Under the pieces are notes generated by a model that saw only the letters and a program-made list of their open reading frames with translations, ran no database searches and was not told the DNA's origin. Made by a program: the position numbers and the translations under genes. Below, piece after piece: positions 8,371 through 16,010 of a stretch of 30,377 nt of DNA. Position 1 is the first letter of the stretch. Each line of letters begins with the position of its first letter. Source of the DNA: Chlorobiota bacterium (GTDB lineage Bacteria; Bacteroidota; Ignavibacteria; Ignavibacteriales; Ignavibacteriaceae); contig RHKR01000001.1 in assembly GCA_008363265.1 (NCBI GenBank), forward strand, positions 1,500 to 31,876, written 5' to 3'.

Positions 8371-9721
8371 AGTACTTGCGATCGATGATGACCTCGGTTT
8401 CCTAAGATCACTCGAAAGCCTTCTCAAGTATAAGAAAATAGAAGTTGATACAATCCAGAATCCATTGGATGCGGAAGAGTTGAGCAAACGTAACTGCTAT
8501 GACTGCATTCTTCTGGATGTCGAGATGCCGGAAATGAACGGATTTGATCTATTAAGAAAATTCAACGAGGTCTGCCCATCAACTCCTCTGATCATGATTT
8601 CGGGAAAGAGCGGGATTCCTGACGCCGTTCAGGCAATTAAATGCGGCGCGTACGACTTTATCGAAAAACCGCTGGAAGCGGAGCGTCTGTTGATCGCGAT
8701 CCAGAATGCAACAAACAAGAAGATACTGCTCGAAGACAAACAGAACCTGATCAATGATCTCTCCCCTTTCTATCATATGACAGGTGAAAGCGTGGCACAT
8801 AGAAGTTTACTGCAGATCATTCAAAAGTATGCGCCGACGGATATTAAAACACTCATTTTAGGTGAGACCGGGGTTGGAAAGGAACTCGTCGCCGGAGCGA
8901 TCCATTATAATAGCAAGAGGGCTGGCAAACCTTTCATTAAGATCAATTGCGCCGCCATTCCAGGAGAGTTATTGGAAAGTGAACTGTTTGGACACTCAAA
9001 AGGATCTTACACGAATGCCATCTCAGACTATGAGGGTAAATTCCTGCGAGCAAATGGGGGGACCCTGTTTTTGGATGAAATAGGCGACATGGAGCTACTC
9101 CTTCAGGCCAAGTTGCTACGTGTACTCGAAAGCGGGGAGGTGGAACCGGTTGGAAGTGCAACTCCCAAAAAGGTTGATGTAAGAGTGGTTACAGCTTCAA
9201 ATAAAAATCTTAATACAATGATAGAAACCGGTAAATTCAGGAAAGATCTTTTCCACAGGATAAATGCACTAACGATCACAGTGCCACCCTTGCGTGAGAG
9301 GAAGGAAGATATCCCGTTATTGTCCAGGTTCTTCTTACATGAATTTGCCAAGATTTATAATAAGAGGTTGGTGGATATCACACCTGATGCAATGGATATG
9401 CTCATTGCATACGACTATCCGGGGAATATCAGGGAGCTTAAGAACATGATCGAGAATGTGGCTATTCTCACAAATAACGTAATTATTGATCATGATGACC
9501 TCTTACAGGCCTTCCCTATTTTGAGATCTTTTTCCCTGTTACCGATGCAGAATTCACTACTTGAGAGCGCGACTGATCATTTCGAAAGAGATTATATTAT
9601 CCAGAAACTAACAGAAAACAACTGGAAGATCGTAAGAACAGCATCTGAATTAGGTATAGACCGGACATCACTCTTCAAGAAGATGAAAAAATTTGGAATC
9701 ACCAAACCGAAGGGTCATTAA
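8363..9721 (+). CDS. NtrC-family sigma-54-dependent response regulator
   Basis: 452 residues in the standard three-domain order. The receiver (1-120) has the acidic triad D8-D10, phospho-acceptor Asp52 in LLDVEMPEMNG, and Lys102. The AAA+ ATPase (about 140-370) has Walker A GETGVGKE (168-175) and Walker B GGTLFLDEIGD (232-242). The C-terminal Fis-type helix-turn-helix runs NWKIVRTASELGIDRTSLFKK. The loop that normally reads GAFTGA and touches sigma-54 is GSYTNA (214-219). It should bind enhancer DNA and, once phosphorylated by the upstream kinase, drive open-complex formation by RpoN holoenzyme. The nearest matching promoter is the -24/-12 element at 5654-5670, in front of the divergent mini-T9SS/LamG genes. 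It converges with the next gene with a 21-base gap. Confidence 0.93.
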   Translation: MSKVLAIDDDLGFLRSLESLLKYKKIEVDTIQNPLDAEELSKRNCYDCILLDVEMPEMNGFDLLRKFNEVCPSTPLIMISGKSGIPDAVQAIKCGAYDFIEKPLEAERLLIAIQNATNKKILLEDKQNLINDLSPFYHMTGESVAHRSLLQIIQKYAPTDIKTLILGETGVGKELVAGAIHYNSKRAGKPFIKINCAAIPGELLESELFGHSKGSYTNAISDYEGKFLRANGGTLFLDEIGDMELLLQAKLLRVLESGEVEPVGSATPKKVDVRVVTASNKNLNTMIETGKFRKDLFHRINALTITVPPLRERKEDIPLLSRFFLHEFAKIYNKRLVDITPDAMDMLIAYDYPGNIRELKNMIENVAILTNNVIIDHDDLLQAFPILRSFSLLPMQNSLLESATDHFERDYIIQKLTENNWKIVRTASELGIDRTSLFKKMKKFGITKPKGH

Positions 9722-9742
9722 TACCTAATCCACCGCCGCGGA

Positions 9743-10195
9743 CTAACACCTGACCTTAACAACCACTTTCTTCACCCCGAGCCTTTCACTCCCGGTCATG
9801 ATGCCGGGTTTGTGCCCGTCCTGCGGAAAGAGGACCATGAAGTAGCCTTCCGGTAGACGGATAGGCTCGCCATCCCCGGTGTAGAAAACAATGTCCTTTT
9901 CAAAGTCGAAGTCTGTCTTCGGTATGAGGTGTTCCAGCCCCGTAACGCAGATCATCTCCTCCCCTTCCGGGATGTACTGGATATCGAGATATTTCTTGTG
10001 TGACTCGAACTCCCCTTCGCTGTAAGGTTTTGTTTTGTATGAGGTAACGATGGCATAGACTTCGTCGCCATCGATCGCGTATTTCCCTTCAGGGGTATCA
10101 AGGGTGTAGGTGTTTGCGAGCCATTCGAAACCTTTTTTAAGGTTCTCGCCTAATCCGGCATATGTCGCGTGGTGTTCAAGCTTGTCGAGGATCAT
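9743..10195 (-). CDS. YhcH/YjgK/YiaL (EbgC-like cupin) family protein
   Basis: 150 residues from ATG 10195 (MILDKLEHHATYAGL), the normal family start; the longer frame to 10261 runs through a transcription terminator and is rejected. Family motifs are FESHKKYLDIQYIPEGEEMI (about 78-97) and the metal-site-like FPQDGHKPGIMTG near the C-terminus. Family members are cupin-fold proteins linked to amino-sugar and uronate catabolism, where anomerase or isomerase activity is proposed. No sugar-catabolic neighbours are present, so the substrate is unknown. The gene follows the TerB-like gene but is separated from it by an intrinsic terminator. Confidence 0.85.
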   Translation of the reverse strand: MILDKLEHHATYAGLGENLKKGFEWLANTYTLDTPEGKYAIDGDEVYAIVTSYKTKPYSEGEFESHKKYLDIQYIPEGEEMICVTGLEHLIPKTDFDFEKDIVFYTGDGEPIRLPEGYFMVLFPQDGHKPGIMTGSERLGVKKVVVKVRC

Positions 10196-10220
10196 GTAAC
10201 TGGCCTTGGTTTTAATATTG

Positions 10221-10249
10221 AAAAAAAAAGGTGGAGCCGTGGCTCCACC
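10221..10249 (-). terminator. intrinsic terminator after the TerB-like gene
   Basis: On the minus strand GGTGGAGCC-AC-GGCTCCACC forms a near-perfect 9-bp GC-rich stem followed directly by nine T residues (A-run at 10221-10229 on +). It begins 19 bases after the TerB-like stop, the expected place for Rho-independent termination. Confidence 0.85.
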
Positions 10250-10267
10250 ATACAAGATCAAACGGGA

Positions 10268-10693
10268 TCAACCGTAGAATTTCTTCGCAAGGTCCTCAGC
10301 CACGCTCTCCATCCGTTCGGGATGGTCACTGTTCATGAAGAACACCGCTGAGAGACTCGTCAGCTGCTCCATGTCGAGCCCGAAAGTTTTGGCGATCTTT
10401 TCAAGTTCGAGGGCCTCGGAATTGAGTATCTTTCCGTCAGCCGAGACGAGATACAGGATGTCGAACAGCATCATTATCTTCCCCGGCCCGTCTTTTGGCA
10501 ATGGCGGCGGCCCCTGGGTGGTGGCCTTCTGCAGGAGTGCTTTGAAGTCGAGGTCGTTAACCCCGAGAGTCTGTGCCCTCCAGACGATAAATTCGGCTTC
10601 AGAGTCGGCAAGCTCGTTGTCGGCGGTGGCCATCCGGAGAAGAAGCACGATCCGGTCTTCGATCTCTTGTCTGCTTAATTTGGTAGTTGCCAT
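10268..10693 (-). CDS. TerB-like helical protein
   Basis: 141 residues from ATG 10693 (MATTKLSRQEIEDRI), chosen because an AAAGG lies upstream and the longer frame to 10747 runs through a large palindrome. The protein is all-helical and acidic, with the two-repeat layout of TerB/DjlA-type domains: LLLRMATADNELADSEAEFI and LYLVSADGKILNSEALEL, each with the 'A-DG-hhxxE' pattern. TerB-like domains occur in stress and membrane-associated complexes; metal binding through the acidic turns is described for TerB itself. There are no other ter genes here, so tellurite resistance should not be inferred. It is probably cytosolic and monocistronic, ending at the terminator 10221-10249. Confidence 0.7.
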   Translation of the reverse strand: MATTKLSRQEIEDRIVLLLRMATADNELADSEAEFIVWRAQTLGVNDLDFKALLQKATTQGPPPLPKDGPGKIMMLFDILYLVSADGKILNSEALELEKIAKTFGLDMEQLTSLSAVFFMNSDHPERMESVAEDLAKKFYG

Positions 10694-10717
10694 AAGCCCG
10701 GCCTTTCTTTTATGATC

Positions 10718-10746
10718 TGCCGGAACGCCTAAAGGGGCGTCCGGCA
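10718..10746. repeat. imperfect GC-rich palindrome (REP-like stem-loop)
   Basis: TGCCGGAACGCC (10718-10729) pairs with GGCGTCCGGCA (10736-10746) with one bulged A. It lies between the end of the M16 operon and the TerB-like gene. No T-run follows on either strand, so it may stabilise an mRNA 3' end rather than terminate transcription. Confidence 0.5.
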
Positions 10747-10795
10747 TGAATTCTTAATCGATTGTAAACAGAGGTTAAACCTACTCATAATTCAG

Positions 10796-12169
10796 CTAAT
10801 AACCAAGTTCCTTCAACTGTGGCTCAACAACCGCTTTGTCACCCACGATCACGAGTGTGAATTTATCCAGCGGGAGATACTTCTTTACCAAAGCGGAGAC
10901 ATCGGCAGGACTTGTCTCGATAACCTTCTTTACATACGTTTTAAGATAATCATCTGAAAGTCCATGGAAATTAATGAAACCGAGCTGACCGAGGATACCC
11001 GCACGGCTTGAGTTCCGCAGCACGAATATACCGGCTTCGTAGTTCTTGATCCCCTGAAGCTCGGCTTCTGCCGGAACCTCATCGCCGAGGCGTTTGATCT
11101 CGAACTGGATCTCCTTGAGTGCGGGACCGGTAACGTTGCTGCTGACATCAGCTTCTTCGTACCAGAATCCTGAGCGGTAACGGGTCATCACGCCGCTCGA
11201 AGGTGAATAGGTGTAACCTTTGTTCTCACGGATGTTTGAAGTGATGCGGCTGCCGAATGAACCGCCCAAGAGTGAGTTCATAACAGTGAACTGAACATAA
11301 TCAGGAGAGGACGGATCAACCGTACCGATACCGTAGATTATCTTCGACTGTTTGGCTCCGGGCCTGTTGATCAGTGAGAATTTCTTCACATTCTCTATCT
11401 TCGCGGGGTTTATCAGCACATCACTGCCCGCCTTCCAGCCATTGAAGGTCTCTTCGATCGCCTTGATCACGGCTTTTTCATCGAACACGCCCGCAACGTA
11501 GAGATGGGCCCTCTTCGCTCCGAAATTTCCTTCATGGTAACCGCGTGCCATATCAACCGTGTAACTCTTCAGTGCTTCTGCTGACGGTTCGGTCACTCCG
11601 TAAGGATGAGTGCCGTAAACGAGCTTGTAAAGCTCCTTGTCCGCGATCGCGTCAGGTGTTGTCTGTGCCACCGCAAGGTTGGTGAGGTATGTCCCCTTGA
11701 TCCTCTCGAAATCCTTCTCATCGAAGCGGGGATTTGAGAGGACATCGCCCAGAAGTTTGATAAGAGCTGGTGTAAATTCGGAAAGGACATCAGCGCCGAG
11801 TTGTGACTGATCCGTACCGGCATTGGCGAAGAGTTCACCGCCGTATGACGCCACTTCTTCAGCCACTGCCTGACCGGTGCGTGACTTTGTTCCTTCGAGG
11901 AGCATGTCAGCGGCGAGATCCGAGATCCATACCTGATCGGCCGGCTCATTCAAACTGCCCGTTCTGACGATCATCCTGACGGAGGCTTTCGGGGTTTTGC
12001 CGTAAGGGACGAGAGTCACCTTCATCCCGTTTCCGAGTGTGAGTGTTTTGTATGCCGGTACGGTGAAATCTTTCGGTGAACCACCAACCGGAGGCTGCTC
12101 CTTCTGAGCGAGGAGTGATGTGCCGAGGAATGCCACGGCAAGAACCATTGATAAAATCTGCTTTTTCAT
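10796..12169 (-). CDS. periplasmic M16 family peptidase-like protein, non-catalytic subunit
   Basis: 457 residues with a Sec signal peptide (MKKQILSMVLAVAFLGTSLLAQ). It has the two-lobed M16 fold, beginning TLTLGNGMKVTLVPYG. The zinc motif HxxEH is replaced: the aligned segment SDLAADMLLEGT has Asp84, Ala87 and Asp88 where active enzymes have His, Glu and His. The C-terminal lobe keeps the substrate-binding Arg/Tyr region (NIRENKGYTYSPSSG). This is the classic inactive partner of a heterodimeric M16 peptidase; the catalytic partner is encoded directly upstream with a 13-base gap, and an AGGAGG lies before this ATG. The dimer is predicted to cut peptides in the periplasm. Confidence 0.9.
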   Translation of the reverse strand: MKKQILSMVLAVAFLGTSLLAQKEQPPVGGSPKDFTVPAYKTLTLGNGMKVTLVPYGKTPKASVRMIVRTGSLNEPADQVWISDLAADMLLEGTKSRTGQAVAEEVASYGGELFANAGTDQSQLGADVLSEFTPALIKLLGDVLSNPRFDEKDFERIKGTYLTNLAVAQTTPDAIADKELYKLVYGTHPYGVTEPSAEALKSYTVDMARGYHEGNFGAKRAHLYVAGVFDEKAVIKAIEETFNGWKAGSDVLINPAKIENVKKFSLINRPGAKQSKIIYGIGTVDPSSPDYVQFTVMNSLLGGSFGSRITSNIRENKGYTYSPSSGVMTRYRSGFWYEEADVSSNVTGPALKEIQFEIKRLGDEVPAEAELQGIKNYEAGIFVLRNSSRAGILGQLGFINFHGLSDDYLKTYVKKVIETSPADVSALVKKYLPLDKFTLVIVGDKAVVEPQLKELGY

Positions 12170-12182
12170 TCTGGTAACCTCC

Positions 12183-13535
12183 TTACTTAGTCGCCTTGGC
12201 GTCGAGTTTGATGACTGTCCTGTTACTGCTCCTCAGATAATCCTTGGCGGTTTTCTGAATGAGTTCAGGGGTTACTTTTCTGAATGAATCCTCGAGTGTG
12301 TTAACCTTCCCCGGATCATCGTTGAAGAGGGCATAGCACGCGAGAAGATCCGCGAGACCGAAGCCGAACGTCCCTTCAACCACGTCATAAAGGTTTGAGC
12401 GCATTTTCACAAGAGCGCGGTCGATCTCGGCTTTCGAGAGGGGTTTCTCAATAATACCGGCGATCACCTCATCGATATCCTTCAGGATGTCATCTGAATT
12501 CACATTGTTCTCGTGAAGCAGGAACATGTCCCAAAGCATGGGACCGTTGTAGTTGAACATATTGCCAAGACCGGAGTTGATACCGCCGTAAACGCCCGAA
12601 TAATATCCCTTTTCAGAGATAAGTTTCTGGTAGAGGCGGCTGTCCTGCCCCTGAAGAAGTATCTGATCGAGGATTCCCATCGCGAAATACTCGGGGGTGC
12701 CTACCTGGGGCATCTTGTAGCCAAGGGCAACGGCAGGTTTGTTGGCGAGGGAGTCTACTTTTACAGAGACCTTCTCTTTTTCCTGTTTCGGTTCTGAAAT
12801 GTCGGGGAGAGCCTGAAGGTTTCCGGCAGGTATTTTGCCGAAATACTTCTCGATGAAAGCCTTTGCTTCATGCGTCTCGAAGTCACCGGTAACAACCAGG
12901 GCTGCATTGTTTGGGATGTAATACTTGTTGAAAAAGTCTTTTACATCCTCGAGTGTGGCAGCGTCAAGATCTTTGAGATCGCCGTAAAAGTTGTGAGCGT
13001 TGTACCAGTTCTCGTTGGCGGCCTGAGGAAGATCGAGCCAGGGGAAACCGCCATAAGGCTGATTTAAAACATTAACCTTAACTTCGTTTGTAACAACCCC
13101 CTGCTGGTTTGTGAGGTTCTCCTGAGTAATATCAAGTCCGCTCATTCTGTCGGCCTCTGCCCAGAGAATTGTCTCCAGTTTATGCGAGGGAACGATCGCG
13201 AAGTAGTTGGTAAAATCGAACCGTGTCGAACCATTTAGGATTCCGCCGTTCGACTGAACCAGTTTAATGAATTCCATTTTTCCAAGGTTTTTGGAACCCT
13301 GGAACATCATATGCTCGAACAGGTGGGCAAAACCGGTCCTGTTCCTGGGTTCGATCCTGAACCCGATATTGTAGTAAACCGCCACTGTTACCAGCGGAGC
13401 GGTTTTGTTCTGTGAGAGAACAACCTTTAGCCCGTTGTCAAGTTTGTAATATTCATAGTCGACCTTAAGCTGCGCGAACAGGCTTCCGGCCGCCAATACA
13501 ACAAACAGGATCACCAACGATCCGATTCTGTTCAT
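12183..13535 (-). CDS. periplasmic M16 family zinc metallopeptidase, catalytic subunit
   Basis: 450 residues with an N-terminal signal segment (MNRIGSLVILFVVLAAGSLFAQ). The inverted zinc motif HxxEH is intact at GFAHLFEHMMFQGS (His71, Glu74, His75), and the third zinc ligand Glu151 sits 76 residues on in GVVTNEVKVN, the usual spacing. It is the first gene of a two-gene operon with the non-catalytic homologue; GGAGG lies 5 bases before the ATG. M16 heterodimers act on short peptides such as imported or degraded protein fragments and signal peptides. The leader region upstream contains a strong minus-strand terminator hairpin (13669-13701), so expression might be attenuated if transcription starts beyond it. 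Confidence 0.93.
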   Translation of the reverse strand: MNRIGSLVILFVVLAAGSLFAQLKVDYEYYKLDNGLKVVLSQNKTAPLVTVAVYYNIGFRIEPRNRTGFAHLFEHMMFQGSKNLGKMEFIKLVQSNGGILNGSTRFDFTNYFAIVPSHKLETILWAEADRMSGLDITQENLTNQQGVVTNEVKVNVLNQPYGGFPWLDLPQAANENWYNAHNFYGDLKDLDAATLEDVKDFFNKYYIPNNAALVVTGDFETHEAKAFIEKYFGKIPAGNLQALPDISEPKQEKEKVSVKVDSLANKPAVALGYKMPQVGTPEYFAMGILDQILLQGQDSRLYQKLISEKGYYSGVYGGINSGLGNMFNYNGPMLWDMFLLHENNVNSDDILKDIDEVIAGIIEKPLSKAEIDRALVKMRSNLYDVVEGTFGFGLADLLACYALFNDDPGKVNTLEDSFRKVTPELIQKTAKDYLRSSNRTVIKLDAKATK

Positions 13536-13668
13536 CTGACCTCCATTAAAAAGAAAATATTTAATTAAACAAATTTAAAATTTAAAAATGACATGGCTCT
13601 CCGAAATCGAAAATTGATACGCGGTTCATAGAAATGTCAGGCGGCAGGGAGTGGCAGGGGTTTAAAGT

Positions 13669-13701
13669 AAAAAAGCCGGATGAGCGCGACATCATCCGGC
13701 T
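13669..13701 (-). terminator. strong intrinsic terminator pointing towards the M16 operon
   Basis: AGCCGGATGA (13674-13683) and TCATCCGGCT (13692-13701) form a perfect 10-bp stem with an 8-base loop. On the minus strand the stem is followed by six T residues (A-run 13669-13674). No annotated minus-strand gene ends here, so it must end a small RNA or attenuate a long M16 leader. Confidence 0.65.
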
Positions 13702-13830
13702 GAACCTCAACCTTAGAACGGAGAATTTCCGTTATTCGGTATGCAAATTAGCAACAGATCATGCCGGGTATCTCGCGTTATTCGACTTTTGCCGATATAA
13801 GGCGACAAAAGCGATTTACTCCGCTGTAAC
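13669..13830 (-). ncRNA. candidate structured small RNA or attenuator leader (5' end unknown)
   Basis: Minus-strand RNA ending at the terminator above would contain a second perfect hairpin (AACGGA/TCCGTT, 13717-13733 on +) directly before the terminator stem, and further pairing (CTTTTG/CAAAAG) upstream. No known RNA family (SRP, 6S, tmRNA) is recognised and no promoter is clear. The right-hand boundary is a guess. Confidence 0.25.
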
Positions 13831-13885
13831 TTTGTTAAATCTCTCTTTTTTCGTATACTTACGTTTGCCTCAATCTATTTTAATT

Positions 13886-15571
13886 ATGACAGATAGAACC
13901 GAACAAAACGCAGAAGCCCTCTTTGTCGCAGCGCGAAAAGGCGACAAGTATGCATTCTTTAAGCTGATCCCCGGTTTTTACAGGGAGATCTATTCCCTCG
14001 TTTTCAGGGTTATCCCTGACAGGGAAAGAGCTGAAGAGGTGCTGACCGAGATTTTTGTGCTCGCTGCCGACAACATCGCCCACGTTAAGGAAGACCGCGA
14101 TGTATTCGAGTGGCTCAGGAAGCTTTCGATAATCGTCGCCCTTTACAACCTCCGCGGACATCCCCTCTACAATGGCGGACGGGATGAGATCCCCCCGTTC
14201 CAGGAAAGCTTTTCTGAGGTCGAAAAGGTATATGCTTCCCTCACGGATATTGAGAGAGTTGTGCTTGCCCTTTATCTGCAGTTCGACTATTCCCCTGCCA
14301 ATATCGCTGGATTTGTGACAGGCGAAACGGAAGAAGGTATTACGGCACTTCTTTTTACAAAACTTGAGAGGCTCGCTTTCTTTTCCGGGTTCAAAGAGCT
14401 GGTTACCATCCACAAGGATGACTTCCATAAGCTGGTTGTTCTGCATGGAGCCGGTTCCGGGGATGTGCCGGCCGACACTTCCGACAGTTACATTGAGTTC
14501 ATCGACCTGTGCTGCAACCTCTTTTCAGGGATCGCAGTCAGGGATGCACTCCTCGAGATCATCAGGGACGAACTTATCAATGAAGATAAGATCAAGGCCC
14601 GCCATTCGAGGAAGAAGGAGGAAAGATCGATCGAGCTGAACAGGCTCGCGGAGTCGACCGCCCGTCAGGCCGCTTCCCCCCTAACAATGAAGGCCGACGT
14701 TCTGATGAAGAAAATGGTGATGCGCTCGGGCCTGATCGATCGCCGTAACCTTGTACTCACCCTTATGGCGATCGCCATTGTTGCCGCCGGTGTCTGGGGG
14801 TATATCTATTACTCGAAATTCAATCTGCCGTGGAACCTGTCACGGGTCGACGGTTCCGTGAGTGTGAACGGTACCGTGGTTTTAGAGGCCGCTGAGGGGG
14901 ACTCAGTGACTACCGGCCCGGCATCCTCAGTAAAGATCGAAATTGGGAAACAGGGGACGATAACCCTGTTTGAGAACTCCAAGATGATCCCCGTCAAGGG
15001 GCATGTTGAGGAAAACATATTCTCCTTCTCGGGAACGGGGTTCAAACTTGTATCCAGGATCGACACGTCCACTTTCTTTGAATATTCAGATATTCCCCCT
15101 TTCAGGATCAAACTTCCCGCATATGATATTCTGACGGAGATCATTGACATGGAGGCATCCTCAAACAGGGTGACCGTCCATTTTGGGTGGGCTGAGGTTC
15201 TTGCAAACGGTGAATCGGTTTTTCTGGCATCTGATCATTCGGTGGATATGTCGCCCGGACTCAAGATGCATGTTCCCGTTTTTGCCGGTACAGATTCATC
15301 CCAGAAAGCAAGGATAGAGTTCCTGAATACGAAAGGTCTCTACGGAAGCGCGCTTACTGAGTTCATTGTGAACGCGGCTGACCACGATGCCCTGTCCCTG
15401 ATCTATCTGTTGAAGAAAACAACGAAAGCTGACAGGGAAAGAATTGCGGCAAAGCTCGAGGAGTACTTCCCCGCGATAGATGATGAAGTAAAAAAAGGTC
15501 TCATTGAGGAAAACGCCGAAATCCTTGATTATGTGACCGGATTTTTGAAATGGCTTCTTTTATTCAGATGA
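13886..15571 (+). CDS. ECF-sigma-like protein fused to a membrane helix and a FecR-like periplasmic domain
   Basis: 561 residues from ATG 13886 (MTDRTEQNAEALFVAARKGD), chosen because the sigma-like domain starts here; there is no clear Shine-Dalgarno. Residues ~8-95 match ECF region 2: LFVAARKGDKYAFFKLI, DRERAEEVLTEIFVLA, FEWLRKLSIIVALYNLRG. Residues ~115-165 match region 4 (SLTDIERVVLALYLQFDYSPANIAGFV), though the recognition helix is divergent. A helical linker with CCNLFSG follows, then one membrane helix (~288-308, LVLTLMAIAIVAAGVWGYIYY). Next is a FecR-like beta domain (~315-470: VDGSVSVNGTVVLEAAEGDSV, FGWAEVLANGESVFL) and a helical tail. FecR normally resides in a separate anti-sigma protein, so this is a tethered sigma/anti-sigma-like chimera. 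It might instead be a degenerate, non-transcriptional derivative. A small membrane protein gene follows 9 bases later. Confidence 0.75.
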   Translation: MTDRTEQNAEALFVAARKGDKYAFFKLIPGFYREIYSLVFRVIPDRERAEEVLTEIFVLAADNIAHVKEDRDVFEWLRKLSIIVALYNLRGHPLYNGGRDEIPPFQESFSEVEKVYASLTDIERVVLALYLQFDYSPANIAGFVTGETEEGITALLFTKLERLAFFSGFKELVTIHKDDFHKLVVLHGAGSGDVPADTSDSYIEFIDLCCNLFSGIAVRDALLEIIRDELINEDKIKARHSRKKEERSIELNRLAESTARQAASPLTMKADVLMKKMVMRSGLIDRRNLVLTLMAIAIVAAGVWGYIYYSKFNLPWNLSRVDGSVSVNGTVVLEAAEGDSVTTGPASSVKIEIGKQGTITLFENSKMIPVKGHVEENIFSFSGTGFKLVSRIDTSTFFEYSDIPPFRIKLPAYDILTEIIDMEASSNRVTVHFGWAEVLANGESVFLASDHSVDMSPGLKMHVPVFAGTDSSQKARIEFLNTKGLYGSALTEFIVNAADHDALSLIYLLKKTTKADRERIAAKLEEYFPAIDDEVKKGLIEENAEILDYVTGFLKWLLLFR

Positions 15572-15580
15572 GAGGTTAAC

Positions 15581-16009
15581 ATGGGCCAGCAACAGCTTTT
15601 ATTGATAGTGCTTGGTGTGATCATTGTGGCACTCGCGGTGGTAGGCGGCATCCGGTTGTGGAACTATTATTCCTTCAAATCTTCTCTTGATCTCCTTCGG
15701 GTAAAGACCGACTACCTTCTCAATGACGCTTACAGGCATTTCCGGACACCGGAAGAAAGAGGCGGAGGCGGGGATCTTTCGTTTGCGAAATGGAGCCCTC
15801 CCAAAAAGGTGTTAGTCGATAAGTTTTTTATTCAGTCGTACAACAAAAACAAGACCAAAGGTTCCAAAACCCAGGCTACGTTCTACATCACAACCACACT
15901 CAAGGATTCCAAGAACAAGAATTCACCGATTCAGGGAAGCGTGAACGCGAAAAACGTTAGAACGCGTACTTACTACGACAGCGGCAAGAAGAAGTGGTAC
16001 AAGTTTTAG
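15581..16009 (+). CDS. small single-helix membrane protein, function unknown
   Basis: 142 residues. A hydrophobic helix comes immediately after a very short N-terminus (MGQQQLLLIVLGVIIVALAV), followed by an aromatic/basic soluble part and a Lys/Tyr-rich C-terminus (TYYDSGKKKWYKF). The N-terminus superficially resembles a pilin helix but lacks the basic-Gly leader and Glu5, so a pilin call is not supported. An AGAGG lies just before the ATG, and the gap to the sigma/FecR fusion gene is 9 bases, which suggests co-transcription. It converges with the DUF4175 gene with 1 base between them. Confidence 0.7.
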   Translation: MGQQQLLLIVLGVIIVALAVVGGIRLWNYYSFKSSLDLLRVKTDYLLNDAYRHFRTPEERGGGGDLSFAKWSPPKKVLVDKFFIQSYNKNKTKGSKTQATFYITTTLKDSKNKNSPIQGSVNAKNVRTRTYYDSGKKKWYKF

Positions 16010-16010
16010 A

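Larger units (their letters stand above)
13536..13885. other. 350-base divergent intergenic region
   Basis: Lies between the M16 operon (-) and the sigma/FecR fusion gene (+). An ATG at 13634 opens a frame that joins the fusion gene, but the 84 added residues have no recognisable domain and run through two hairpins, so I treat the stretch as non-coding. It holds the terminator and hairpins described separately. A TACGTTTG at 13860-13867 resembles the Bacteroidota -7 box (TAnnTTTG), with TTTG at 13831-13834, though the 25-base spacing is long. Confidence 0.5.

Noticed and set aside
10196..10261. Longer YhcH-family start
   Set aside because: The added residues are a translation of the terminator hairpin and its poly-T tail.
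10268..10693. Tellurite resistance operon
   Set aside because: Only one TerB-like gene and no other ter genes; the domain alone does not imply that phenotype.
13634..13885. Upstream ATG that extends the sigma/FecR fusion by 84 residues
   Set aside because: The extension has no domain, runs through two perfect hairpins and a terminator, and the sigma-like domain begins at 13886.
13880..14446. 188-residue minus-strand frame inside the sigma/FecR gene
   Set aside because: Shadow of the coding strand; the plus frame has clear sigma-70 motifs.
15581..15650. Type IV pilin-like N-terminus in the small membrane protein
   Set aside because: No basic-Gly leader and no Glu at position 5 of the mature helix.
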